A stretch of DNA of 64,000 nt from Plantago major. Lineage: Eukaryota > Streptophyta > Magnoliopsida > Lamiales > Plantaginaceae. The stretch lies in NCBI GenBank assembly GCA_026545765.1, contig CM048842.1, forward strand, positions 24,776,667 through 24,840,666. Reading direction: 5' to 3'. Every line of letters begins with the position of its first letter. The first letter of the stretch is position 1. Below are positions 35,057 through 47,133 of this stretch, in pieces. Position numbers and translations under genes: made by a program. The notes beneath the pieces were generated by a model. That model ran no database searches and was not told where the DNA came from. It saw only the letters and a list, made by a program, of their open reading frames with translations.

Positions 35057-35519
35057 ATGAATTCGACCGCTCATGGATGTACGATCGCATGTAAATGATG
35101 AGTTTCTAGGAGTTTCAGAGAAGGGTTAAAGGTTTCATCTCGCTTGCCATGGGACATCCGGTTTGTGCAATTGGGGTTGATAAAGTGTCCTTGACATTGG
35201 AAACTCAAGGAAACAAGCAATTTATGACGCCTCATGCAGATTCGAGCACTTGCGACGTTATGGATTCATGCCCGAGTATCATGTATGGATTCATCACGGA
35301 GGAAGCACCGTCCATGGCATACCTCCAAAGGAGGGAGAGGCGGGGTTTGGGCCGCCTATTGAGTGCCTTTCGCTTGTCGGAACATGTGCATGGTGTATTG
35401 GGAGGAGGATGTAGATCTGTTGGAATGCAAGTTCGTGGTAGGGAGCGTCACAAGTGATGAGGAGGGGGTGCATGAGAATGAGGAGTTTCATCCGCTTTGT
35501 CTCTAGCTTGTATAACTAG
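35057..35519 (+). pseudogene. Extra copy of the transposase-associated N-terminal domain, CACTA-1
   Basis: ATG at 35057 opens a decayed copy of the same N-terminal segment found again at 35731 (MN..DR.WMY, then VKGF, CP, NKQ..TP, and a GF-P-Y-VW-HHG motif). Several frameshifts separate the pieces. CACTA-2 has the same extra copy at about 60900-60480, so the duplication existed before the two elements separated. Confidence 0.6.
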
Positions 35520-35730
35520 TAATCATTAGTTGATATATATATGAAACCAAACATTATGGTAAAATTGAAGCTGATGTAACTTATATTAAATGCCTTAACA
35601 ATTGACTGAAGCTAATATAACTTATATTACGTAGCAATTGATTGAATTATTGTGAAATTGATTTATTACCGTAAATGAAAGACCTCGATCTAATGAATTC
35701 AAACGTGTCAGGTTATTATCTAATTATTCA

Positions 35731-38700
35731 ATGAATACCGATCGTGGATGGATGTATTGTCGCATTTCAATGGCGTAGTTCAATGGAGTTTTCGAAAGGG
35801 GTTGAAGGTTTCATTGAATTTGCAATGTCAAATCCGTCTTGTGTAAAGGATGGGTTGATAAAGTGTCCTTGTGCAATGAAACAAAGGCGTAAAACAAGCA
35901 ATACGTGACTCCTAAAGTGGTAGTCCAGCACTTGAGGAAAAATGGATTCCTTCCTGCGTATCAGGTATGGAATCATCATGGTGAGGAAGCAGCACCGTCC
36001 AATACATATGACCAATACAGACAACGTGGAAGGAAGAGAAAAAATGAACAAGCCGGGGAACAATCCCAATCTGAAGGCGATGCTATTCGAGCTCGAGTCG
36101 AACAAATGGTGTACGATGATCTTTGGGCGGAGTTCGTGGACACAACCAACACCGAAACCGAGGTGGAGGTGGAGGAACCACAATCCCGAGGATCGCTTGT
36201 TCTTTGACTTGTTAGAATCATCAAGGAAGCCGGTTTACCCGGGGTGTAAGCTCACTGAGTTGTCTTTGTTATCTCGGCTAATGAGTTGTAAGGCTAATGG
36301 CCAGCAATCTGAAACGAGCTTCAATGAATGGGTTGACGTAATGTTGGACCTTTGTCCTGAAGAAAACCTAGTTCCCACCAACTTTTACCAAGCGAAGAAA
36401 AAGATGCGGATTAGTCACTGTGGTAACCATAGATCGTTGTCCAAAATGTACATGATATATTGGGAGGAGGATGCGATCTAATAGAATGCAAGTTCTGTGG
36501 TAAGGAACGTACAAGCGTTACAAGGAGGGGGCCGAAAGAAACGACAAAAGAAAAATCTCTCACATAAGAAAATGTGGTACTTCCTCTAGCACCTCGTTTG
36601 AAAAGATTGTATGCTTCAAGTGCTTCATGGATAAAATGCGGTGGCACAAGGAGCGAGTAATCTCGGATAATGTCAAGGTGGTAGAATGGACCATCCACAG
36701 ACTCACCCGCATGGAAATCGCTTGACAAGACATATCCAGAGTTTGCAAATAATCTAGAAATGTACGTTTGGGACTTTGTACGGATGGTTTTAACCTCGGT
36801 AGTGAACGTAAATACTCTTGTTGGCCGCTTATGCTCACACCGCATAATCGCCTTGGTGAGTGCATGAAGGAGCCATTCATGTTTCGATCGCATTGGTGCT
36901 CGGGCCGAAGATCCTGGATCGACGTTGGATGTTTTCTTGCAACCCCTAATCAAGGAGCTGATCGAGTTGTGGACGGATGGTATCCTCATATGATGTGTCG
37001 ACAAAAAGAACTTCACCTTGAGAGCTCTTCTTTGACCGTGGAGTGACTTCCTGCATCCATGCTATCTGGAAGGAAAATAGGAAATATGCATGTCCACATT
37101 GCTTGGAGGATCTGTATGCATTTAGACAAGGGTAGTGGAAAATTTTGTTGGTTTGATTGTCATCGTAGTTGCTAGAAAGTGACCATCCGCTCAGAAGAAC
37201 AAGGATCAATTCTTGAAAAATAAAGTCACAACAAAAAAGCCCGACAAGACTTATCGGTGCACAAATTCTTCCGGAGATTGATAGATTGGGTCTTATGAAG
37301 GTGACTGAGCTTGGGTGGATGAAGCATAACGAGAAAATTGGTAAAAATGTGGTTGGAGGAAGAGAAGCATTTTCGGGACTTGCCTTTATCGGAGCGATCT
37401 TCTTATCCGTCACAACTTAGATTTCATGCACATTGAGAAGAACGTGTTCGAGAACTTATTCAATACACTTTGCAACATTGAGGGAAAACAAAGGACCATG
37501 CGAAGTCTAGATCCGAGTTGTCGACGTGGTGTAAAAGGCCCGAGTTGACAAAGAAGGATGAGAATGGTAAGTGGTCGAAGCGTGCTACACAATTGACAAC
37601 GCTTCTAGGTCAATTTTGTTTGATTGGGTGAGGGCATTGAGTTTCCCAGATAATTACGCCTCAAATTTAGAGAGGTGTGGATTTGAAGAAGACAAAGGTT
37701 TATGGGATGAAGAGCCACGATCGCTATGTGTTCATGGAGAGGCTTATCCCGTAGCATTTCGAGAGCTTCACAAACACGTATGGACCGCTATCACCGAGTT
37801 GAGCTTATTTTTCAAAAATTTAGGCACAAGGGTGGTTCATGATAAAGTGTTGGAAAATCTTGAAAGGAACATACCATTGATTCTATGCAAGCTCGAGCGT
37901 ATCTTTCCACCGAAATGGGTTTGATTCTATGGAGCACTTGTCGGTTCACCTTCCTCATGAAGCGAGACTTGGTCCGTTCAAGATCGATGGATGTATCCAT
38001 TCGAGAGGTACTTGGGGAAATTGAAGAAGTATGTCAACAACAAAGGTAAACCAAGGTTCGATTGCCAATGCCTACATTCGAGAGGAAACCGCAACCTTCT
38101 CGCTTTATTACTTTGATGAACACGCCCTACGAAGACAGCAAGGCCGGCTCGAAATGCAGACACATTCGTAGTTCAAGCGGATGATGAGTTTTCCCTATCT
38201 GTCTTCAGGGTATCAGGGAGACCTCTTGGTGCAGCTAAGAAAGAATATCTTAAAGAGTTGAAAGCAGCTCAATATTATGTCCTAACGAATTGTGCTGAGG
38301 TTGACCAAAGATATGGTACTATTTGCAGGTCAAGAACCATTTATTTAAATTTTAATATAGCTACGCAAGTCTCTACTTCAATTATAGACTTATCATCGAA
38401 TCAATGTTTGCGCTTTTTCAAAAGCGTTGTTTGGAAGAAAATCCTCGATGACGGAGGATACACTAGAGGAACTACTTGACTCAAAAATTCCTACGAATTT
38501 CCAGTTGGTTCCAGAGTATGTCCGAATCCTATTAACAACGCCACATGCATATACTTAAAGGCTCTCGCAGAGGGTCCATTCAAAAAGGTCTACACATTCC
38601 CAGGTTATATAGTCAATGGCCTTAGGTTCCACACGACTGAATGTAACACGGCCATGGCGACAAGCAACTCCGGGGTGTGTGTTAATGGTGCAGAAGAGTA

Positions 38701-39172
38701 TGGAGACGCTACTTTGTTTGATTTCCACGGCAAGCTAAAACGAATTGTGAGGATTGAATATTCTGGATTGCCATTTAAACGAACCTTCTTGTTTGACGTT
38801 GAGTGGTATGATCCTAATCCAGGAGGTACGAGGAAGAACGAGCGGTATGAAATGGTTGATGTGAACCAAAAGAAGAGGTACCGAACCAAGTATGAACCAT
38901 TTATTCTGGCGACTCAAGCACGACAAGTGGTGTTTCTTGAATATCCAAGCGTAAATGCGATAAGGGGAATGGTTAGTCATGTACCTATTCGTGTTTCGCC
39001 GAAAGTGGAGTACATTGAGAAAGACGACTCAATTACCAACTCGTACCAACAAGAGGATGTCGATAAACAAGCAGAAGATCCCATAGAAGCAGATGATGAG
39101 TTGTTTGATCTGCACGAGGACCAATATGTAGTCTTAGAGGACGGCTATAATGGTATATTATGTGTATTATGA
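35731..39172 (+). pseudogene. CACTA-1 TNP2-type transposase with DUF4218 and DUF4216-like parts
   Basis: Transposase_21-type protein that cuts the CACTA ends. The start ATG at 35731 is followed by the transposase-associated domain (HLRKNGFLPAYQVWNHHGEE). The main domain is spread over shifted frames between about 36240 and 37560 (TELSLLSRLMSCKANGQ, CTDGFNLGSERKYSCWPLML, the region of the catalytic core). A DUF4218 segment follows (ENLERNIPLILCKLERIFPP at about 37855-37910), then a long open DUF4216 segment to the stop at 39172 (GPFKKVYTFPGYIVNGLRFH, FKRTFLFDVEWYDPNPG). At least six frameshifts or stops make it inactive. The arrangement matches CACTA-2 from 60211 to 45464. Confidence 0.85.
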
Positions 39173-39255
39173 GTAATTATATGTGTTATTATAATCTGTT
39201 ATGTATTATAACTCGTACTAACACATTTTTATTGTATTTATTACATTTTTTGCAG

Positions 39256-41130
39256 ATGCCGCGACAGAGGCCGTCCACCTATCGTCCCCCTCCCACGCAG
39301 CCAGCCGCATGATAGTGGTGGGTCGGGGACACCGTCGAACGAGGAGGCTCGAAGATCGTGACAAGGTCTCGATTCTCGAGACCCCCAGGCAGAGAGAGCG
39401 GCCGTGGCTCTACGGTCAGCCGGACACATCTTTGGAGGGCGACCACGACGATTGTCCCTACCGTGTTCGATCCAAACAATCCCAACGTCCGTGGGACGGC
39501 TGTGATTTTCCCTATTGGTCCTGCCAAGTAAGTATTATACATTCTTCTTAAATATGTAAAACATAACTGATAATGATAGTTGACAAGTATAAATTGTTGT
39601 ACTAAAGTAATGCATATTCGTTTCTTGTATCTTATACATTGACAACAGCTTATGGCCTCGGGAGGTGCACAACAAACTAGGTGACATCTTCCGGAGCAGG
39701 AGAGAGCCACCGGGGCAGGGTGGTGAGTGTTGGAGCCACATCTCGGAGCGCATGAGGGCCGAGTACTTGATGGTGAGGTAAGTTAAAATATGACATTCAT
39801 TTGTTTTTAATTATAATCGTTTTAATATGAGTGGTATGTTAGCCTCTGTTTGTGAGTGGTATTTTAGCCAATTTATTTGGGTTATATGTTAGTCACCATT
39901 GTGTTAGTAAATTTTAGGACAATGTGAGTGGTATGTTAGCCCTTTGTATGTGAGTGGTATGTTAGCCACTTTATTTGGGTGATATGTTAGTCACCATTGT
40001 GTTAGTAAATTTTAGGACAATGTGAGTGGTATGTTAGCCACTGTATGTGAGTGGTATGTTAGCCACTATATGTGAGTGGTATGTTAGCCACTTTATTTGG
40101 GTGATATGTTAGTCACCATATCTGTTATGTTGTTAGGACATGTATTGACTTTGGATGTTGTATGAAATTGGGAATGTAGAAGGAGTACTTCATTCCCGAG
40201 TTGATCCAGATCTGGCGCATTTAGGCTGTGGGATCCAAACTCTGAGGATATGGTCTGACGTGGAAGGCCATTCGATCGGGGTGGCCCAATCCCTCCACAA
40301 AGTTGATGCAACGGTGGGCCCTTTGGGATGCCTCATGGCCGAATCGATGTCCAGACGTTGCTTGACCAGTGTAACCGGGCATCCCGATCGTCTGGCAGAA
40401 GGGCCGTTCACCACCTTGGGAGGCGATCTCACATCGATTATTATCAATCGGTGCGTATATGTGTTTTGCAATCTAGCATTACGTAATGCGTATGAAGTCT
40501 CTCTGCTCTATTACTTGTAGATGATAAATTGTTGACTAGATCTGGTTTGATTCAGTGGCACGGGGAGGTGACATCCAAGTATGCCATCTTCAAGAAGGCC
40601 AGCGTATATGGGTATGGACCGACTGCCGGGCCTCGTCTATTGCGGTATGTTTATGTTGCTTAAAGTTCATATTTGTACACTATTACAAGTTACTTTTTAA
40701 AAATAGTAACTGATCATTATATCTGCTATTTACGATTTCAGGCTGAGGTTGATGCTCAGGTGGCGGCGGGGAGGGCAGACGGGTGATGTGTTGTCAACTA
40801 AACAAGTTGACAACATCTTCCTAGAGGTCAACAAACCGGACAAGAAAGGGCGATTAATATATGGACTCGAGCCTCGGTTTGCATCTGGCTAGTCCGGCGT
40901 GCTCCTCATCATCATCCCAGCAGTCCAGTTGTCCGGTTTACACACAGGACCAGGTCTCGGAAATGGTGCAGTCGCAGGTCCGGGAACATGTTGCTCGGCT
41001 AACTCAAGAGATGGAGCAACAAAGGGACGAGATGGAGCGCCTGACGAGAACGAAGGAGGAGAACGGCGCCTTGATTCTGAGATGGAGCGATTCATGTCCC
41101 ATTCCATCACCCACCCCACCCCGTCGATAG
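39256..41130 (+). pseudogene. CACTA-1 second gene, Ptta/En/Spm-class (Transposase_24-like)
   Basis: A gene of several exons starting at ATG 39256 (MPRQRPSTYRPPP) and ending at 41130. Recognisable parts are the tryptophan-rich central segment (about 40170-40460), the KQVDNIFLEVNKPDKKGR motif near 40803-40855, and a C-terminal helical segment with TQDQVSEMVQSQVREHVARL. These correspond to the plant transposase (Ptta/En/Spm) family, proposed to bind subterminal repeats. Frame changes and stops are frequent. The intron before the central segment contains the minisatellite at 39824-40118. CACTA-2 has the homologue at 45332-43497. Confidence 0.7.
39824..40118. repeat. Minisatellite in a CACTA-1 intron
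   Basis: Repeats of GAGTGGTATGTTAGCCAC alternate with GGGTGATATGTTAGTCACC and an ATTGTGTTAGTAAATTTTAG spacer. The same array, shorter, is present in CACTA-2 at 44577-44757 in reverse orientation. Confidence 0.85.
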
Positions 41131-41387
41131 CTAGTTATTTATCGGTATGTTAGGATTTTTTCATATTTACACTTGTTTGGATAATTTCTCCATTCAATAT
41201 TACTTTTTTATTCATTGAAACATTTTCCGTATTATTGATTTATTATCGAAAATTATATTGATTAAATAGGTGAACTACGAAAAATAGGGATTAATATGAA
41301 ATAAATAGTGATGGAAGTAGTGACGGAATTCACAAGGATTTGAATTCGTGACGGAATTTAAACGTCCGTCACTTGTCCAATTAAAAT

Positions 41388-41690
41388 ATTTAGCGACGGA
41401 TAGGATCTATCCGTCGCTAAATATAGCGACGGATAGATTCTATCCGTCGCTAAATATAGCGACGGATAATCTATCAGTCGCTATATTTAGCGACGGATAG
41501 ATCCTATCCGTCGCTAAATTTCGGAATTAAAAAAAATAATTGGTCAATCCGTCGTCATCCAATTGGACGACGGATTGTTATCCGTCGCCATAGCTCAGGG
41601 GGCGGATTTTCTATCCGTCGCCCGATCCGTCGCCGGTAGGCGACGGATAGTTAACTCATGTACGGATCTATCCGTCGCTTCTGAACGATT
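41388..41690. repeat. Subterminal repeat array, 3' end of CACTA-1
   Basis: Alternating GCGACGGATAG and CTATCCGTCGC units up to the inverted CACTACAAA end. Confidence 0.85.
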
Positions 41691-41699
41691 TTTGTAGTG

Positions 41700-42337
41700 G
41701 CATTGAACCGTGAGAATGGATTTTCCGTACCTAAAGATATGTTTCCCATAACTGCATTACATATATGAAACTTAAAGTGATAAAACCGGTGACAACCTAT
41801 ACGATGTGTTGTAATACCCTGACTGCCTCTTATGTCAGGGAACTACTACTTGGCGGATTCTGCGTATATGAACTCCCCTGGGTTCTTACCTCCATTTCGA
41901 AAGACACGGTATCACCTAAAGGAGTGGGCTGAGGGAAATAGGCAGCCACAAAATCCTAAATAGTACTTCAACCTTAAACATGCATCAGCTAGAAATGTTA
42001 TTGAGAGAGCATTTGGTCTATTGAAGAACGTTGGGGTATTCTCAGGTCAACAATGTTCTATCCATTGGACACTCAAAATGATATCATATTGGCTTGCTGT
42101 CTAATACATAACTTCCTAAGAGAATTTGATGCTGCTGACCTTTTGGAAGAGGAGATATTAACTGAAGAAGAGTTACGCCGTGAACGGGAGTTGAATGGTG
42201 ATGATAGTGATGTGGAAGAAGAAGATGAGGATGATACAATTCAATGCTTGTTTGACTGTCCTGAATGGAGGCAATATCGTCGTGATCTTGCCCACCACAT
42301 GTATTTTTGGTGGAGGAAGAGAGTTGCTAATGTGTAG
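41700..42337 (+). pseudogene. Harbinger transposase, C-terminal part
   Basis: Continues the gene interrupted at 33916: LNRENGFSVPK, an intron (about 41751-41840), then NYYLADSAYMNSPGFLPPF and TRYHLKEWAEG, a stop near 41959, ASARNVIERAFGLLKN with the third catalytic acid (Glu), a frameshift, and ACCLIHNFLREFD with an acidic tail ending at 42337. All three residues of the DDE triad are therefore still visible across the two parts, but two frameshifts, a stop and the CACTA insertion make the gene inactive. Confidence 0.87.
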
Positions 42338-42579
42338 GAAGAGAGTTGTGAACTATTTAAGATGATGTATAATTTGTAATGCTAATTGTTGTTTTGCGGT
42401 TGAAGTGGCTGTTTTGAGTCTGTTTTGACCTTCTGAATTGAAGCTTTTGTGTATCTTCCACTTGCATGGAATGGATCTGACGTGGCTTATTTGTGTGTTC
42501 CTTTTATTTTAGGCTCATCTGTTATAACTTGTTCAGAATTTAAGTTGTTTGTTAACTAAGTTGCTTTATTATTTGGTAG

Positions 42580-42899
42580 ATGTCTGAACTTGAAAGTGGT
42601 GCAAGTGTGGGTGATGATCTTGGTGATGAGACTGAGTCACAGAAGCCTGGAAGGAAGGGTTACAGGGCATGGACTAAGAAAGAAGAGGTGGAGATGATAG
42701 AGGGCATGAAAAAGGCTAAGTTGGCTGGATTGAAGTCAAAACAGGGCTTCAAACCTGGGGGCTTGATGTTTATTCAATGTTACCTGCAAGGAAGGTTTCC
42801 TGGTACTAATTTGAAGGTGAGGCCTCATATCTCAAACAGGATTAGAACTTGGAAGAAGTTCCATGCTGCAGTGCTGGCCTTGAAAAATAAGAGTGGTAT
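42580..42899 (+). pseudogene. Harbinger Myb/SANT-like gene, N-terminal part
   Basis: From ATG 42580: an acidic start, then GRKGYRAWTKKEEVEMIEGM and SNRIRTWKKFHAAVLALK, the Myb/SANT-like DNA-binding domain found in ORF1 of PIF/Harbinger elements (Myb_DNA-bind_3 type). That protein helps carry the transposase to the nucleus and the ends. CACTA-2 cuts the gene at 42899, and the other part begins at 62228. With one TAT removed the two parts join in frame (NKSG, then MGWCDIEKRF). Confidence 0.85.
42897..42899. repeat. Target-site duplication TAT of CACTA-2 (left)
   Basis: Matches 62228-62230. Confidence 0.88.
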
Positions 42900-42917
42900 C
42901 ACTACAAAAATACTGGT

Positions 42918-43275
42918 TTGTAGTGACGGATCTATCCGTAGCTACAGAATAGCGATCCGTCGCCACGCCTCCGGGCGGATGGGGCGGATAATAATGTAAA
43001 TTCGCTGGGAGTGACGGATAGATAATCCGTCGCCCAATTTGCAACGGATTGGACGACGGATTATCTTGTTTGACCTTTTTTTATTTTTTAAAAAATCGAT
43101 TATTGGCGACGGATAGATTCTATCCGTCGCTACATTGGGTGGATAGAATATATCCGTCGCCCCATGTAGCGACGGATAGAATCTATCCGTCACTACACTG
43201 GGCGACGGATAGAATCTATCCATCCCCCAATGTATTATTGGAATTAGTGACGGAATCTCAAATTCTGTCACTAAT
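42918..43275. repeat. Subterminal repeat array, 3' end of CACTA-2
   Basis: Many GCGACGGATAGA and TCTATCCGTCGC units, partly as palindromes. Confidence 0.85.
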
Positions 43276-43496
43276 TCCATCACAAAATATTTTTTTTTTT
43301 AGATTTTGTTTTTTTAATATTAATCCCTGTTTTTCGTATTTCACCTATTTAATCAATATAATGCTCGATAATAAATCAATTATACGGAAAATGTTTCAAT
43401 AAATGATAAATCAAAAATGTAATATCTGAATAAGTCTAGATTATCCGAACAAGTCTAAATATAATATATCCGAACGTAAATAGTACATATACATAA

Positions 43497-45332
43497 CTAG
43501 CTACCAGACGGGGTGGGTGCTGGCCGAACTGGGACATGAAAGCTTTCATATGTAACCGAAGGCGCTCGTTCTCTGTCGCGCCACTCCATCTCCTCCCTTT
43601 GTTCTCTGTCGCACCGCTCCATCTCTTGAGTTAGCCGTGCAACATGTTCAGCGACCTGCGACTGCACCATATCCGAGACCTGGGCCTGTGTGAAAACCGG
43701 ACATCTAGACTGCTGGGATGATGATGAGGAGCACCCCGGACTAGACAAGCTCAAACCCAGGCTCCCGAGTCCATATATTCGTCCTTTGTTGTCCGGTTTG
43801 TTGACCTCTAAGAAGATGTTGTCAACTTGTTCAGTTGACAGCACATCACCTGTCTCTTCCTCCTGCCTCGCTACCTGAGCATCAACCTCAGCCTGAAATC
43901 ATAAATAGCAGATATCATGATCAATTACTGTTTTTCAAAAATAACTTGTAATAGTGTACAAATATGAACTTTAAGCAACATAAACATACCGCAATAGACT
44001 CGGCCCGGGAGTCAGTCCATACCCCGCCCCTATGCTTGGCCTTCTTGAAGATGTCATACATGGATTTCACCTCCCCCCGTGACATCTGAACAACATATAT
44101 AGTCAACAATTTATCATCTCACAAGTAATAGAGCAGAGACACAATACATACACGTAATGCTAGATTGAAAAAAAAAACATATATATACTTACTGATTGGT
44201 AATAATCAGTGAGAGTAGATCGCCTCCCAAGGTGGTGAACGGCCCTTCCTGCTGCATCAGACTGAGACGCCCGGTTCTGTTTGTTGATGTAGGCATTATT
44301 CTCGACATCAGTTCGAGACCAGTAGGCATCCCAAAGGGCCCACTCCTCTGCATCAACCTGTGGAGGCATTGGGCCGTTCCGATCCCGAATGGCTTTCCAA
44401 GTATGGACCATATCCTCAGCAGCTTTAGATCCCAGTCTAAGTAAACACGCCAGATCCTGGGATCAATCACTGGAATGAAGTACTCCTTCTACATTCCCAA
44501 TTTCATACAACATCCAAAGTCAATATATATAACCTCACCATGTTACATCAATTTAATAAGATACAACAACATAACAGATATGGTGACTAACATATCACCC
44601 AAACAAAGTGGCTAACATACCACTCACATTTAGTGCCTAACATACCACTCACATTGTCCTAAATTTTACTAACACAATGGTGACTAACATATCACCCAAA
44701 TAAAGTGGCTAACATACCACTCACATACAGTGGCTAACATACCACTCATATTAAAACGATTATAATAACAAATAAAGGAATGTCATATTTTAACTTACCC
44801 GCAGCTCATCAAAGTACTCGGCCCTCATGCGGTCCGAGATGTGAGACCAACACTCACCACCACCTTGGGTGGCTCTCTCTGCTCAAAGATGTCACCTAGT
44901 TTGTTGTGGACCTCCAGGCCATATAAATTGTCAATGTATAAGATACAAGCAACAAATATTTATTACTTTAGTACAACAATTTATACTTGTCAACTATCAT
45001 AAGTTATGTTTTACATATTTAAGAAGAATGTATAATACTTACTTGGCAGGACCAAGAGGAAAAATCACAGGCAACCCGTTCCACGTAACGTTGGGATTCT
45101 GTGAATCCCACTCGAGGTAGGGACAATCGTCCTCCTCCTCCGATTCGTATGCACGACTGGTAGAGCCCCTGCTGCTATGACCGGCTGGTGGGGTCTCAGA
45201 ACTCGAGACTGCTGCCTGACTACTGAGCCCTCACCCCTCTCGACTGTCCACTCCAAAGACCATCATGCAGCTGGCTACGTGGTGGTGGTGGGGGGGGGGG
45301 GGGCGATAGGTGCGTGGTCTCTGTCGCGGCAT
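43497..45332 (-). pseudogene. CACTA-2 second gene, Ptta/En/Spm-class (Transposase_24-like)
   Basis: Starts at ATG 45332 (MPRQRPRTYRPPP) and ends at 43497. The central exon (about 44470-44190) has WRVYLDWDLKLLRIW and, in the next frame, MVHTWKAIRDRNGPMPP and DAYWSR. The last exon (43844-43497) has STEQVDNIFLEVNKPDNKGR and a helical end rich in Arg and Glu. It is better preserved than in CACTA-1. It is the probable DNA-binding partner of the transposase. A poly-G run at 45290-45303 lies in the first exon and adds a frame change. Confidence 0.7.
44577..44757. repeat. Minisatellite in a CACTA-2 intron
   Basis: GTGGCTAACATACCACTCAC repeats, the reverse complement of the CACTA-1 array, with fewer units. 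Confidence 0.85.
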
Positions 45333-45463
45333 CTGCAAAAACATGTAACAAATACAATAAAATGTGTTAGTACGAGTTATAATACAGAATAAATTATAAA
45401 TAACACATGTAACCATTTTTCATGTAGAACAGAAAAATTCAAGTGTTATCAACTACTAACTAG

Positions 45464-47133
45464 TTATAATACACATAATATACCGTTATCGCCGTCCTCT
45501 AAGTCTACATATTGGTCCTCGTGCAGATCAAACAACTCATCATCTGCTTCTATGGGATTTTTTGCTTGTTTATCGACATCCTCTTGTTGGTACGAGTTGG
45601 TAATTGAGTCGTCTTTCTCAATGTACTCCACTTTTGAGAGAGCACAAATAGGTATCGCAGCTAACCATTCCGCCTTATCACGTTTCCTGCTTGGTTATTC
45701 AAGAAACACCACTTGTCGTGCTTGAGTCGCCAAAATAAATGGTTCATACTTGGTTCTGTACCTCTTCTTTTGGTTCACATCAACCATTTCATACTGCTCG
45801 TTCTTCCTCGTACCTCCTGGATTAGGATCATACCACTCAACATCAAACAAGAAGGTTCTTTTCAATGGCAGGCCGGGATATTCAATCATCACTATTCATT
45901 TTAGCTTCCCGTGGAAATCAAACAAAGCAGCATCTCCATAATCTGCACCCTTAACACACACCCCGGAGTTGCTTGTCGCCATGGCCGTGTTACATTCAGT
46001 CGTGTGGAACCTAAGGCCATTGACTATATAACCTGGGAATGTGTAGACCTTTTTGAATGGCCCATCTGCGAGAGCCTTTAAGTATAGGCATGTGACGTTG
46101 TTAATAGGATTCCGGACATACTCTTTGACCCAATCTGGAAATTCTGACTCCATTTTTGAGTCAAGTAGTTCCTCTAGTGTATCCTCTGTCATCTGAGGAT
46201 TTTCTTCCAAACAATGCTTTTTGAAAACACTGCAAACATTGATTCGATGATAAGTCTATAATTGAAGTAGAGACTTACGTAGCTATATTAAAATTTAAAG
46301 AAAGTGTTGCTCACCTCGCAAATAGCAGCATATACTTGTAAACCTCAGCACAATTCGTGAGGACATAATATTGAGCTGCTTTCAACTCCTTCCCCGTAAG
46401 ATATTCTTTCGTAGCTCCACCAAGAGGTCTCCCTGATACCCTAAAGACAGATAGGGACAACTCATCATCCGCTTGAACTTCGAATGTGTCTGCGTTTCGA
46501 GTCGGCCTTGATGTCTTCGTAGGGACGTGCTCATCAAAGTAATAAGAGCAGAAGGTTGCAGTTTCCTCTCGAATGTAGGCATTGGCAATCGATCCTTCAG
46601 GTTTACCTTTGTTGTTCACATACTTCTTCAATTTCCCCAAGTACCTCTCGAATGGATACATCCATCGATACTGAACCGGTCCAGCAAGTCTCGCTTCATG
46701 TGGAAGGTGAACCGGCAAGTGCTCCATAGAATCAAACCATCTCGGTGGAAAGATACGCTCGAGCTTGCATAGAATCAATGGTATGTTCTTTTCAAGATTT
46801 TCCAACACTTTGTCATGAACCACCCTTGTGCCTAAATTTTTGAAAAATAAGCTCAACTCGGTGATAGCAGTCCATACATGTTAAGGTAGCAGCTCTAGAA
46901 ATGCTACCGGGATAAGCCTCTCCATGAACACATGACAATCGTGGCTCTTCATCCCAAAAACCTTTGTCTTCTTCAAATCCACACACTTCTCTAAATTTGA
47001 GGCGTAATTATCTGGGAAACTTAATGCCCTCACCCAATCAAACAAAATTGACCTAGATGCATTGTCAATTGTGTAGCACGCTTTCGGCCACTTACCTTTC
47101 TCATCCTTGTTTGTCAACTCAGGCCTTTTACAC
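45464..47133 (-). pseudogene. CACTA-2 transposase, C-terminal part (DUF4218 and DUF4216-like)
   Basis: Resumes after copia copy 2: CYTIDNASRSILFDWVRALS (about 47080), then a long DUF4218 segment 46856-46311 (FFKNLGTRVVHDKVLENLEK, FPPRWFDSMEHLPVHLP, GPVQYRWMYPFERYL), an intron, then DUF4216 46210-45695 (KKVYTFPGYIVNGLRFH, FLFDVEWYDPNPG) and an acidic tail ending near 45464. DUF4218 is intact over 181 codons here but broken in CACTA-1. Stops at intron edges and a few frame changes remain. Confidence 0.85.
47129..47133. repeat. Target-site duplication TACAC of copia copy 2 (left)
   Basis: Matches 58411-58415. The uninterrupted sequence is present in CACTA-1 near 37530 (reverse strand), confirming the insertion point. 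Confidence 0.92.

Larger units (their letters stand above)
33917..41699 (+). mobile_element. CACTA (En/Spm) element, CACTA-1 (7.8 kb)
   Basis: Ends are CACTACAAGAAAA (33917) and, inverted, CACTACAAAAATCG (41699), with a GCA 3-bp target duplication. Both ends carry dense CGACGGAT repeats in both orientations. Inside are a TNP2-type transposase gene with DUF4218 and DUF4216-like C-terminal parts, and a second gene of the plant Ptta/En/Spm class. All genes run on the plus strand and are broken. It is the same family as CACTA-2. Confidence 0.95.

Noticed and set aside
45290..45303. Poly-G run as a G-quadruplex element in CACTA-2
   Set aside because: A single uninterrupted run next to a GGT repeat in a decayed exon; more likely microsatellite slippage or a sequencing artefact.
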